Positions 48,746 through 60,088 of a stretch of 64,000 nucleotides of DNA are shown here, piece after piece. Each line of letters opens with the position of its first letter. Position 1 is the stretch's first letter. The notes beneath the pieces are model-generated. The model made no database searches. It saw only the letters and a program-made list of their open reading frames with translations, and was not told the origin of the DNA. Origin of the DNA: Rutidosis leptorrhynchoides (taxonomy: Eukaryota > Streptophyta > Magnoliopsida > Asterales > Asteraceae); the NCBI RefSeq assembly GCF_046630445.1, contig NC_092333.1, positions 580,501 to 644,500 of the forward strand, in the 5' to 3' direction. Position numbers and translations under genes: made by a program.

Positions 48746-48791
48746 CATGCGATCGCATGGGCTTTGCCCTTCAAGGCCATGCGATCGCATG
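48746..48791. promoter_or_regulatory. Palindrome pair CATGCGATCGCATG, N18 (Athila 5' LTR)
   Basis: Palindromes at 48746-48759 and 48778-48791. Spacer and spacing match the 3' LTR copy. Confidence 0.72.
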
Positions 48792-49264
48792 GCCAGCTGG
48801 GGAGGCTCAAAAGTCTTTGTTTTTTTATGCCGACGGTTTTATAATATAATATAATATATATATTAATTTTAAGAATTAATTATATATTATATTATATTCA
48901 TGTGTATAGTTGACTTGTAATTTTTAGTCCGTTGCGTCGAGCGTTGAGAGTTGACTCTAGTCCCGGTTCCGGATTTTCAAACGTTCTTGCGTACAATTTA
49001 ATATCTTGTACTTTGCGTTTTGAATCTTGTACTCTTGTAATTCTGAGACGTTTCTTATCAATAATTGGAACCTCTTTGATTGTATTTTGTACTTTTGAGC
49101 TTTTTGGTCGTTTGCGTCTTCAATTCGTCGAATCTGTCTTTTGTCTTCACCTTTTATTATTTAAACGAATATCACTTGTAAATAGAACAATCGCAACTAA
49201 AAGCTTGTCTTTCTTGAGGGATAATGCTATGAAATATATGTTCGTTTTTAGCATTATCACTTAC

Positions 49265-50942
49265 ACAACCATGGTTAACAAATAGTACAAGGTAATGGTT
49301 TTCGCGAAAGACCATCGGTGATCAAAACATCCATTAGTGTACTTAACACGTCATATCACTAACCCCCCGGTGGTGCCGTAACACGTCAACACTTCACCCA
49401 TCATACTTCCCGGAGTGGTGTCTTAACACGTCGACACTTCACTCGTCACGTGAAATGTGGTGTCTTAACACGTCAACACTTCACATCTCACGCCACCCGA
49501 GTAAATACATCATATACATACACATATGATTATTTCACTCACCTTAGAATTCTCGCACAAGTCATGTATAACATGATCCCCGTCCTCAAATCCGAGCGAG
49601 CAACCACCTATATCACACATAGGTACGATATACACATAAATAACAATTCTCTAGAAGAGAATCTGACACCCACATCCCTTAGTCGAGGGATCACCTTGCT
49701 TACCAAAACCCGCCCATTTAATGCCTAATGGACACAATCCAATTACCACTTCGGGTGGTAATTCAAATTCACACTACAAAGTACAATTTAACCCAAATTA
49801 TACTTGACACTAAATAGACCAACCTAGGTCTTAACGCTAGATCGCCAAGTAGTTGGTGATCATACTAGAACGTCACCTACACCGATTCTTACGATATACA
49901 CAATATCAACCCACATTGCGTTTGACCACGTTTGACTTGTTAAAACATCACTTTGACTCAAAATCACTTCTCATGTGCGATTACTTCTAAAAATGCCATT
50001 TAACACTTAACACAAGTGTTTAAACATCCATTGACCAAAACTAGTGTTATCATCAAATTTGACCCAATTCAATTTACCCGTTTTGACACAAATTACAAAA
50101 ACGCCCATAATCATTAACGACTATTGATTATATTTCCAAAACACCAATTAATACCTAAACCAAGTATTTACATACTTGATTTACCAAAACTTGACTCAAA
50201 TCTTAGTTTGACAACAAATCAAAGTCAACACCCATTTTGACCAACAACATGTTCTTAAGAACACCAAAATCACTAACAAACTTACAATCTAGTGATTTAA
50301 CACCCAAACCATGGCAAATACTTTCAAATTAGTCATCAAACCCTAAACCCACAATAATCGGGTTTACCTTCACAATACATAAAACAAAACCCCCAATTTC
50401 ATGAGAAATGGGGTTTATAACCCTAAATAGCATAAACCCTAACCCCAACTCAAAATCAAAGTAAAGAAAATTGAAGTTAGGAATTACCACCACTACCCGA
50501 ACGTAGCTAAGAACAAGAGGAACAACTTTAATTCTTCCACTTCGTGAAGATTCCATCTCCTTCCTTTGATCTAGCACTTTCTCACTCTAGTTCTTATCTC
50601 CTCTCTCTCTAAGAATGAATATGAGTGATTGAGGTAGGTGAAGAATGAGGATAGGATAAGCCTTGAATTAGTTTTGAGGCTCCAAAACTGTCCCACAAGT
50701 GAAAAAACCACTTTGACCCTTTAAAACCCCTAAAAAATGAAACTTACTGTCAGCTACTTTTGTGCATCGCGCATATAAACGCGCACCGCGCACTATAACT
50801 GAAAAGGAAGGCAGCACAGTTTTCTGATGTAAATTCTGAAAATGCATAAGTGTTAGGTTGACTTTTAGTGGCAGTTTCTGGTGCACACATTTACCGACAC
50901 TTTCGAGAACACTTTCTGCTGCATAAAATCCAGGGTCTTACA
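49265..50942 (-). repeat. Solo LTR A, right part
   Basis: Continuation of 1345-2037 after Athila. It contains four copies of TAACACGTC(A/G) near 49344, 49380, 49424 and 49466 with GTGGTGTCT between the later ones, and CpG-rich words at 50765-50800. It ends GGGTCTTACA at 50942. No gene is seen. Confidence 0.75.
49343..49500. repeat. Degenerate ~40-bp tandem repeats in solo LTR A
   Basis: Units carry TAACACGTCAACACTTCAC and GTGGTGTCT, with starts 36, 44 and 42 bp apart. Such arrays are common in chromovirus LTRs. Confidence 0.65.
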
Positions 50943-51572
50943 CTTTGCATTCCTGCAAATCTTAACAGAATCTTAACAACAAAGGATTCATTTACTACGT
51001 TAGATGAATCTCGTACAATATGTTTGTTCCCGGTGAGGTCAACCCCAGACAACGCTTCCACTGTAACAGTTGGAGCAAAAGCGCATAGCTTTATACTGCC
51101 AATTGGAACTTCTGTTCTATTGAACCAATCCCGGTGAGGGTAAACCCAGAGCAACCTTCCAGCTTTACAGCTTGAGCGATGGCGGTAGCTTTGACTCCAC
51201 AGTATGAAAATTTTGGGACCCTCGGTCCTCGGGAGGCTCTGCTTTTCAACGTACAAGAAGTTCGTTGCCATCCACTCTGCCACTCATCACCAAAAGACCA
51301 ACACCAAAAACTGCACCAATTACCTAACTAACAAATTCTCCACCACATCCTGACTTACCAATCATTACCACTAAACCTAACACACCAGAACTTGAAATCC
51401 AACTTGACACACCTATTACCACAACTGAACCCACTACTCCCGAACAACAAACTTTGACAGATAACATCATTCAGATATTCACCTCTACCTCTTGCAATCA
51501 AACCAACCAACCAACTAACATTCCAAGAGGCGAAAGCCTTATATCTACAATCATCTGATTCATCTGGATGAG

Positions 51573-51953
51573 ATGAATAAAAAGCATCAAGCAACCATGA
51601 ACGCTGTCAAGAGATATATTCAAGACTCCATCAATCAAATGAGACTCGAAGCCATTAAATACAAGACTGGACTGCAACCTTCCAATCAATATGTAGATGG
51701 TCTTGAGGTCATGAGTCTACTCTAGGTGAGAGCTGATCCATTCGGTTTTGTCTTTGTGAATTCCAAATACGAGAAGATCTTCATCAAAGCCTCTGATTTC
51801 AAAAGATACTCCGACGGCTCGTTGAAATATGCTCTCAAGTACCTCAAATACAAGTTGTATTGGTGGTGTGATATTAATGAAGAAAAAGAGATAATGAAAT
51901 CCTTACTAACCAGACTCCGAAGCCATCTCAATCTTCACAAAAATATGATACAA
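51573..51953 (+). pseudogene. ORF fragment of the level-0 element, right part
   Basis: One frame, interrupted by TAG at 51723-51725. The first part is helical and charged, the second has aromatic residues (PFGFVFVNSKYEKIFIKASDF, LYWWCDINEEKE). It is cut by the copia insertion at 51958; beyond it, 59746-59840 contains a similar charged segment in a shifted frame. No family recognised. It lies near the 3' LTR, so it is the last ORF of that element. Confidence 0.4.
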
Positions 51954-51958
51954 TTTGA

Positions 51959-52818
51959 TGATGGAAAACCGTGTGTACTTTTAGTTAGATTAACGCAGCG
52001 GATAGTTAAAAATAATCTTTTATTATTATATAAACCTTTTACATGATTAAATAATCACTTATTTAATAAGACATGCACACGATTAATCTTTCCCAATGAT
52101 TCAATTACACCATAATAATTGTCATGAATATAAAACAAAAGAGGAGTTAACGCTATACCTTTCTTGGAGAAATCGATGAGACGGAGAGAAACTTACGATC
52201 AAAAGTATGACCGTCTCTTTGGATAGTCCACACTACACTTCAAACGACCGTCAATGGATGCTAGTCCAAACTCAAATAGCATATTAATATAATCCAATTA
52301 TATTAATATATTAATCGATAATACTCCATATGTGTATGTTGAGATTTATCAAAGGAAAGCAAAACAAATATGTTATTTTTCCTCTCTTCTCTCTTACTGA
52401 TCTCATAACCCAACGATCATATATATATGAATATATGATATACTCCGTTTGTTTGGTAGCATAAAGCAAATCAAAAGAATATATTGTTTTCGATTTCTTT
52501 GTCTGTAATATCATATTTTGATTTGGTTTTAAAAAGTCGTATTTCTCAAATACATTAGGGGTATGTTATGTAACTTATAATTAATAATTTCTATCATATC
52601 GCTTTCATGTGAATAGTAAATTAATTAATTTCGTTTCATTTACTATTCATATGAATAGTAAATGAATTAATTTCGATTTACTATTTTGTTACTTGAGTAA
52701 TATATATACATCATATATATATTTTATTTGACGTCTCGGTGTATATGTGTGTGACCCCGAAGGCTCAAATGAAGTAGTCCATATAGTTATATGTTGTACC
52801 TTGCACATTAATCCTACA
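51959..52818 (-). repeat. Copia 3' LTR
   Basis: 860 bp, TGATGGAAAACC... to ...TTAATCCTACA, with about 20 visible differences from the 5' LTR. Confidence 0.88.
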
Positions 52819-52832
52819 GACTCCCACTTGTG
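52819..52832 (-). other. Copia polypurine tract
   Basis: The minus strand reads CACAAGTGGGAGTC up to the LTR, a typical plant copia tract. Confidence 0.7.
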
Positions 52833-54190
52833 CATGGCACAACACCAAGTAACTATACAAACAATGGTAAGCGTCTAGCAACACGTCATTGTTCCCAAAT
52901 TCATGTGAGGGTAGTTTCTCGAAACTGTTTATGGTAAGTTTTAAATGTCATTCGTCCTTTTGTTTCAGATACTTTAGTTAAACTTGAGATATGGATCATC
53001 GGTCATTCTCATTTGTTTAACAATTTTGTTTCTCAATCTTAGAACTAAATTAGATCACCAAATTAATTAAGTATCATCTTAATTACATCTGGGTGCGGCC
53101 ACACAAATATCTTATTCATTCATCGAGGAGCTCAAAAAGTATCTAACTCCAAACATTTTAGAGGAACAAATCCTATATTGCATACACGTGTCTATCACGA
53201 GCTTTATATTATACCCAATAATGGCCTTTATAATAGCCTTATTCAGGACAACGTTTAACCATATCAAAATACAATGCTACACTCATCAAGACGGGCGTGC
53301 ATCTCAAGTCTAAGGACACAAAAACATAATCACTAATAGATTTACTACTGACTACGATCCATGTAGTGACATCTCATGGTTGGGTCATTCCAATATTCAT
53401 CATCAATGAATACATATGGATTTTGGTCTTAACAAGTTAACTATTCATCATCAATGAATATAACCAAAATTTCACATTAATCTTAATTCATGTTATTCCC
53501 ATAACATGACCGATTATGGAGATTTTGAATAATCAATAATTATTCATGGATTAAACATGCTAATATAGAACACAGTGATATAAATGAAAACGATCATACC
53601 AACTATATATATCAATTCATTAATATAAAACTGCTTAATGTTCCAAAAATATCCAAATACTAAATTACAAATGAAAAATATCAGCAGCATAACGAAGTCC
53701 AGTATTACTAGGATGATCATCATGCTTGTTGTGCATCATGGGCTTCATGAACGGGTCAACCACATTATCATTTGTATGAACCTTTAAGAATACTAATATC
53801 ATTCCTCTTAATGACTTAATGAATGTAGTCAAACATTTGAAGAATGTGCCAGATTTTTTTATGTACATGTGATTCTTTCAAAAGTATATTAACACTCGAA
53901 CTATCACAGTACATATTATAGAAGATTAAATGCTGTGTACTACTCTGAGTATAACAACAAACTTCCTTATCCAGACAGCTTTCTGAGCAGCTTCTCAGTC
54001 AACAATGTATTCTGCTTTTGTTGTAGATTGTTCAATAGTGCTCTGCCTAGAGCTCTTCCAATCAACTGTCTTGCCCATCATGATAAAGAAACAACGTGAC
54101 TGGATCGAGAATCATCTTGATCAGTTTGAAAACTAGAATCAGTATAAAACTTAATACTTAACTCTTCTTACAAACCACCGTAAACCAAGA
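52833..54190 (-). other. Copia 3' region, little recognisable
   Basis: About 1.3 kb between the RNase H remnant and the polypurine tract. Weak traces of the RNase H end lie near 53900-54100; the rest is AT-rich with repeated AATATTCATCATCAATGAATA words near 53390-53460. No intact ORF. Confidence 0.4.
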
Positions 54191-55075
54191 ACATATCATT
54201 AGTACTCTGCAAATACTAAAGAATATTCTTAACAACAATCCAATGTACTTCACCTGGATTATGTTGACAATGACTCGTCAAACTCAAAACTAACGAAACA
54301 TCGAGTATAGTACATATCATGGCATACATAATGGATCATATAGCTGAAGCATATGTGATACATTTCATTTGTCTCATCTCATCTGCTGTGATAGGACTTT
54401 TGAGACTTTCTCAAGGTTATGCCCTTTTGCATTGGAAAAGCTCCATGCTTGAAGTTTCGCATGCTAAATCTCTGCAAGATAATGTATGTACTTTGATTCA
54501 AACCAATAAGCCAATTGGATCTATTGTATAGATCCTCATTCCAATAATATAAGTAGCTTCATCAAGATCTTTTATGGAAATACATTTTTCAAGCCAAGAC
54601 TTGACATCTTGCAGGTTGGAATGTTATTTCTAATAAGTAATATGTCATCAACATATAAGATCAAGAAGACTACTTTGCTCCCACTAGCTCTAATGTAAAC
54701 TCATGGCTTATCTTGGTTTTGAGAAAAATTAAACACTTTGATTTTCTCATTAAACTTAAGATTCTAGCTCCTAGATGCTTGCTTTAACCCATAAATGGAT
54801 TCTAGAAGCTTACATACTTTATTAGGATGCTTAGGATTTATAAACCCTTCCGGCTGAACCATATATATGTCCTCACTTAGTTCGCCATTTAGGAAAGCGG
54901 TTTTGACATTCATTAGCCATATTTTATTATCATGAAAAGTAACCATGGCAATAAGTATCCTAATTGTTTTAAGGCTCGCGACTGGTGAAAAAATTTCATC
55001 ATAACCTTTTGTCACCAATCGAGCTTTAAAAGTGTTTACATTACTGTCCATATCAGTCTGCCTTTGAAGACTCAT
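54191..55075 (-). pseudogene. pol: Copia reverse transcriptase-RNase H remnant
   Basis: The best frame is 55075-54764: TDMDSNVNTFKARLVTKGY, then FSPVASLKTIRILIA, WLMNVKTAFLNG (usually Gln-Met-Asp-Val, here Leu-Met-Asn, losing the first catalytic Asp), EDIYMVQPEGF and LLESIYGLKQASR. These are copia RT motifs. Further on, near 54430-54220, translated scraps resemble the Ala-Ile-Gly-Ser-Ile-Met-Tyr-Ala and NPGEVHW motifs that follow RT, with stops between. Not functional. Confidence 0.8.
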
Positions 55076-56310
55076 TTTTACCTCATTGTCTTACAATTGG
55101 GTAGAAGATCAATCAAGTCTAATACTTGATTATCCTTCATGGACTGCATATCTGTATTCATGGAATCTAGTCATTTTTAGATTCAGGATCTGATATGGCC
55201 TCACGCAGCTAGAGGGTTCATCATAATCCCTTAGTTGAGGTTTATCTGAATTAATCAGATAATTAAACCTCATAAGCCAATGAGTTCTACTAGATCTATA
55301 AAGTGCAGGTGTAACACGTTCTGGCTCACCAACAGTGCACTCAGTTTCAACGTGTGGATTGCTAGTGCTTACTGAAGGTATGTTACTTTAAAGTACTTGA
55401 ATTTCTTCAAGATCTACTTTACTCCCGCTGACTTCTTGTAAGAGAAGATCTCTTTCCAAGAATTCAGCAGACCGAGCAGAAAACACGTTGTCTTCAGCTT
55501 GTTAGTAAAAGTAGTAACCCATTGTTTCCTTTATGTATTGTACAAAGTAACATTAGATAGTTCTGGGTTCTAATTTTTTTGAAGTGTCATGCTTCACGTA
55601 CGCTTTACAACCCCAGACTTTCAGATAAGACAACTTGGGATTCTTCCCATGCCATAACTCATATGGTGTCTTTTCTACCTTCATAGTTGGAATTACATTG
55701 AGTATGCCTGTAGCAGACTCTCATGCATATCCCTAAAAGACGGTAGTAGAAAAATCAGACTCATCATAAATCAAACTATATCAAGTAAAATTCGATTCCT
55801 CTTACTCAGACACACCATCGTGTTGTGGTGTGTAAGGTAGAGTGAACTATGAGACAATCCCACAATTCTTTAGGTGGTCCAAAAAACTCTTGATTCATAA
55901 ACTTACTTACTCCATTGGAGCGAAGTGCTTTAATGGTCTTTCCAAGCTGATTATCTACTTCATTTTGGAATACTTTTGAATGTTAAAATAGCTTTATGTT
56001 TATATTTCAGCAAGTGAACATAATCATAGCTACTCTACTCATTAGTAAATGTAATGAAGTAAAATTAACTAAATCTATACATTGTTCTTAAAGGGCTATA
56101 TACAACAGTATGTATTAGTCCTAAAAGATCTTTAGCTCTTTTACCTAAATCGGAGAAAGAAGCATTTGTCATCTTTTCACATAAACATGACTCGCATACA
56201 TCAAATGACTCAGAGTCAATTGATTCTAAAAGTCCATTAGATTGGAGTTTTGAAATGTATTGTTTGTTTATATGACCAATATGACAATGTCATAGATAGG
56301 TCTTATTCAA
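55076..56310 (-). pseudogene. pol: Copia integrase remnant
   Basis: The GAG-pre-integrase and HHCC finger are readable at about 56300-56085 in one frame: LWHCHIGHIN, then the KLQSNGLL region, CESCLCEKM and LGLIHT. His-x3-His and Cys-x2-Cys are kept. The catalytic core between 56080 and 55500 is degraded; fragments can be seen but no open frame above 60 codons. The segment between core and RT (55500-55080) is too decayed to assign. Confidence 0.7.
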
Positions 56311-56639
56311 GTCTTGCTTGAAGACTTTGGCGATGTAGGTATACACAGAATTCTCATTTGAAATTACACTATGCATATCAATTTCAAAAATACCATCACG
56401 TGGATAGGTATTAAGATAAATATATTATCCTTAGAAACTGAAATACCTAAGTGTGTAAATGCAAGTTCAATACTAACATCTTTCAAACTATGTCGCCCGC
56501 AGTATTGAGAGCATAATGCTATTATTCCAACAAAACAATAAGACCACTTATAGAAGTAAGTTCAGAGGTACCAATAGCTTTAACAAAAGCTTGATCCCCC
56601 TTGCCTACTTGCAAATCCAGTATGTCTTTCTTCAGTCTA

Positions 56640-57180
56640 TTACTTCTTCTCATTCCCTTCATATTGTTACAGGTGTGAAGGCCACAGCCAGTTAATAGGA
56701 TATAGGAATCACTAGAAGAAGTATATAACTATATATGGAATATACTTGATTTGCTAGTCTCACCAGTGTTGCCTTTTCTCAGCACAGATTGGAAGATAGG
56801 ACAACTTCCTTCTCCAATTGCCAACCTTTCCACAATGGAAACATTCGGCGTCTTTTGTTGGGCTTTCCTTCTTGGAAGGTGGAATATTTTTCCTAGCAAA
56901 TGATTTGTCATTTTCCTTCCACAAAGTATTCGGCTTATTATTTTTCACCCTTCAATCCTATTTCTTCCTGATCATCGAACAACATTCGATAATCATTTTG
57001 CTGAGCAGCAACTGTCACAAAAGGAAGAAAGGATATGGGTTCTAAACTTTATTCAATTTCCAATTATGCTTGAGAACAATTCTCAGGTTGTAGTGCCAGT
57101 CTAGGAAGTTTGAACATTGAGTTTATCCTTCTCCAACAAAGAAGGAAGTGTGTTTTGGTTTACGTTTTGATTATTTGACA
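56640..57180 (-). pseudogene. gag: Copia Gag remnant with zinc knuckle
   Basis: Minus strand frames around 56948-56760 contain CFHCGKVGNWRRK, a copia zinc knuckle in which His is replaced by Asn and the last Cys position is disturbed. A Lys/Ser-rich linker precedes it. The N-terminal Gag domain upstream is not readable as an open frame. Confidence 0.65.
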
Positions 57181-58865
57181 TCTACAACAGATATAAGATT
57201 CAATTTAGTATTTTCGATATTGAGCTTTAATAAATTAACTACCTAAGTTTTTATAATATTTTTAAAAAACAATTAATTTACGAAAGCCTAAGATCCACAT
57301 AGAGGTTCCATAGCCACATCTGTTGATCAGCTAGTAGTTATGGAGTCTATTGGTAGGTAGCGGGTACCAATTGCATTACAAGTACAACTCTTAGATCTTT
57401 ATAAGACCTAGAGATATATGTAGTCCAACAAACCACTATTATCTAATTGCATGTTTGTCCCATCATTGCCTCGAACTCAGGTCTCACCGTGAATATGATT
57501 AAGTCGTCCAATTTGGAAACAATAGAAATTCACGCTAGTCTCACTAGATCGAAAAATCCACCTCGTGGCTATAATTCAGCCTAGTCTCACTAGATCAGAA
57601 AAATAACGAGGAATGTTTGCAAGCTCATTGGATGGCATAACTTAAATTTGACGGGTATTTTGGGAAAAGTTTGTGTCAACGAATAATGCATGCACACAAG
57701 ATTCGCTACACTATTAGGTAAAAACCATTTTAACCAATTGTATATGTCGATTATATTTGTGATCTAATTTATTATTTAATTTATAGGATATAAAAATAAC
57801 AAATACACAAACGTGTATCGTTTTAAAACAGTTTTAAAAGATGTCGTCCATATATATTATTTGACTTTCAAAATCATTTAACATTAAACTCGTTAGAGTT
57901 TAACTTATTTTAAAATCATCAATTTTAATATTTGAAACTTGTTTAGAGTTTTATTTAATGTTTCTATCAATTAAAACATATGTAATTTAAGTCTCAAAAT
58001 TATTTAACTTTAAACTCGTTAGAGTTTAACTTTTTAAAATCAACAATTTTAATATTTGAAACTCGTTACCGATTTTATTTAATATTTCCTTTCAAAAACA
58101 TTTAGCATATATTATAATAAATAATTATATATAAATGCAAAAATAAAACACAACCATACCATGCATCACACACACATAGCCTAGCCCAAAAATCCTATGT
58201 TTGATCCCATGAGCCGACATGGGATCAAGAGGTCAAACTAAGGGTAATATTGTAGCTCCCACTTGATTCAATAACCAAGTGAAAAACTTGACAAACGCCA
58301 TCGTTGTTAACTTGACCTGTTCGCCATCTTCTAAGTCAAACTTCACATTGCATCTATATCTTCAATCTTCATCTTATTACATTTATTTAAAATTGAAAAG
58401 TACAACTAATCTAATACTTTTATAATTTAGAATAAACATAAATAAATACTATGAAATTGAAAAATAAATATAATACAACTTTGGCTTCAAAATGGCCTTT
58501 CTAATAAATCAAATAATCAACATAATATTTTCGTAATCAACAATCACAACAATCATATATAGGTCGGGGCATTATGGGCTATGTGTGCAATCACAATTTT
58601 AATAACTACATTATTAAAACCTACATATGGCTTGTTCATGGTTACAATGCATGTGTACAATCATGGAATGAAATAAACAACAATTATTCAAGCCATAAAA
58701 AATAAATTCAAAATTTATAACAGTGATTTTTCCAGATCTTATTCGTGCGTCATGAGGTAATCAACAAAGTTGACTTTCAAAACCATAAATGTTTTGACTT
58801 TTACCAATTCACCACAAAGCTAAATCTAAAGAAAATCACGTGATAATTAAGATGGTGTAAAAGCG
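57181..58865 (-). other. Copia 5' leader
   Basis: Long noncoding region between the primer site and Gag remnants. It includes two near-copies of a TTTAACTTTAAACTCGTTAGAG-like phrase near 57870-58060 (an internal tandem duplication of about 120 bp). No gene is seen. Confidence 0.5.
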
Positions 58866-58877
58866 GCTCGGATACCA
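58866..58877 (-). other. Copia primer-binding site
   Basis: The minus strand reads TGGTATCCGAGC one base inside the LTR, again one mismatch from the initiator-Met tRNA complement. Confidence 0.82.
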
Positions 58878-58878
58878 C

Positions 58879-59740
58879 TGATGGAAAACCGTGTGTACTT
58901 TTAGTCAGATTAACGCAACGGATAGTTAAAAATAATATTTTATTATTATATAAACCTTTTACATGATTAAATAATCACTTACTTAATAAAACATGCACAC
59001 TATTAATCTTTCCCAATGATCCAATTACACCATAATAATTGTCATGAATATAAAACAAAAGAGGAGTTAACGATATACCTTTCTTGGAGAAATTGATGAG
59101 ACGGAGAGAAACTTACGATCAAAAGTATGACCGTCTCTTTGGATAGTCCACACTACACTTCAAACGACCGTTAATGGATGCTAGTCCAAACTCAAATATC
59201 GTATTAATATAATCCAATTATATTAATACATTAATCGATAATACTCCGTATGTGTATGTTGAGATTTATCAAAGGAAAGCAAAACAAATATGTTATTTTT
59301 CCTCTCTTCTCTCTTACTGATCTCATAACCCAACGATCATATATATATATGAATATATGATATACTCCGTTTGTTTGGTAGCAAAAAGCAAATCAAAAGA
59401 ATATATTATTTTCGATTTCTTTGTCTGTAATATCATATTTTGATTTGGTTTTAAAAAGTCGTATTTCTCAAATACATTAAGGGTATGTTATGTAACTTAT
59501 AATTTATAATTTCTATCATGTCGCTTTCATATGAATAGTAAATTAATTAATTTCGTTTCATTTACTATTCATATGAATGGTAAATGAATTAATTTCGATT
59601 TACTATTTTGTTACTTGAGTAATATATATACATCATATATATATTTTATTTGCCGTCTAGGTGTATATGTGTGTGACCCCGAAGGCTCAAATGAAGTTGG
59701 CCATATAGTTATATGTTGTACCTTGCACATTAATCCTACA
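58879..59740 (-). repeat. Copia 5' LTR
   Basis: 862 bp, matches 51959-52818. Confidence 0.88.
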
Positions 59741-59880
59741 TATGAAAGGTTGGTAAAGGATTGAACAAGAACTTAAAATTCAAACAAAATTCCGCGAACT
59801 TTTCAAGTTCAACCAGATATGGATTAACCATTAACCAGTAGTTCTAAGCTTAGGATCGCCAAAACTTTACAATCAACATT

Positions 59881-59891
59881 AATGGAGAGAT
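59881..59891 (+). other. Polypurine tract of the level-0 element
   Basis: AATGGAGAGAT directly before the LTR at 59892; a typical plus-strand primer and evidence for plus orientation. Confidence 0.65.
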
Positions 59892-60088
59892 TGTTAGGAC
59901 CCATGGAATATAAATGAATAGTGTAGATTGTAAAGGACCCTAAATGTATGGGAGGTATTTGTGTATGCTATAAATACCATTCATAGAGTTCCTAAATGTT
60001 TAAGCCTTGCATTGTAACTCTTATAAGCAGCCACTATCAATAAAATCACTCTTTACTCTCTGCAAACGAATCTGATAAATTTCCAACA
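59892..60088 (+). repeat. Short 3' LTR (197 bp) of the level-0 element
   Basis: TGTTAGGACCC... to ...TTTCCAACA. It contains TATAAATA at 59969-59976 and AATAAA at 60039-60044, so U3 and R can be located. The flanking five bases are CTACA; the other TSD copy lies outside the window. Confidence 0.7.

Larger units (their letters stand above)
2038..49259 (-). mobile_element. Athila-type Ty3/gypsy retrotransposon, host of nested insertions
   Basis: Two direct LTRs (2038-4029 and 47267-49259) with TG...CA ends are flanked by a perfect TSD CTTAC (2033-2037 and 49260-49264). Reading on the minus strand the order is 5' LTR, primer-binding site, leader, Gag, protease, RT, RNase H, integrase, small zinc-motif ORF, env-like ORF, long 3' noncoding region, polypurine tract, 3' LTR. 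A tRNA-Asp-like primer site and a long 3' ORF after integrase are characteristic of the Athila lineage. Nested inside are Tekay copy 1 (7694-33906) and solo LTR B (42461-46387); without them the element is about 17 kb. The LTRs differ at about 30-odd positions by eye, so the insertion is fairly young, yet every coding region is broken. Confidence 0.9.
47267..49259 (-). repeat. Athila 5' LTR
   Basis: 1,993 bp, same ends as 2038-4029. Promoter side: AT-rich fold-back (48838-48900), palindrome pair (48746-48791), TATA-like box (48717-48725), in that order along the minus strand. Confidence 0.92.
1345..50942 (-). mobile_element. Solo LTR A, split by Athila
   Basis: The outer ends are TGTAACGACCCC at 1345 and GGGTCTTACA at 50942, which form imperfect terminal inverted repeats, flanked by a perfect 5-bp TSD CTTTG (1340-1344 and 50943-50947). 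After removing Athila and one copy of its TSD the LTR is about 2.37 kb. No internal region or second LTR is present, so it is a solo LTR left by LTR-LTR recombination. The minus orientation is inferred: the left end resembles the 3' ends of the Tekay-like LTRs here, and 1740-1850 resembles their conserved core. It holds no ORF worth calling. Confidence 0.75.
51959..59740 (-). mobile_element. Decayed Ty1/copia retrotransposon
   Basis: Direct LTRs at 51959-52818 and 58879-59740, flanked by TTTGA (51954-51958) and TATGA (59741-59745), a TSD with one mismatch. The minus orientation follows from the primer site beside the right LTR and the purine-rich tract beside the left one. The domain order on the minus strand is Gag zinc knuckle, integrase finger, RT, RNase H, which is the copia order. 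Coding sequence is full of stops and shifts although the LTRs are still very similar. Confidence 0.85.
1..60088 (+). mobile_element. Level-0 short-LTR retroelement, 3' part, heavily interrupted
   Basis: The outermost recognisable element occupies 1-1344, 50948-51953 and 59746-60088; everything between is later insertion. Removing solo LTR A (TSD CTTTG at 1340-1344 and 50943-50947) and the copia element (TSD TTTGA at 51954-51958 against TATGA at 59741-59745) joins these pieces in one orientation. The 3' end is clear: a purine-rich tract, then a 197-bp LTR with TATA box and poly(A) signal. The 5' LTR must lie left of the window. No reverse transcriptase or integrase is visible in the preserved pieces, so it is either a non-autonomous element or an autonomous one whose pol is outside the window. 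The family is not recognised. Confidence 0.55.

Noticed and set aside
3511..48791. CRISPR-like array from the palindromes
   Set aside because: Only two units per site, plant nuclear DNA, no cas genes; the fixed spacing needs another explanation.
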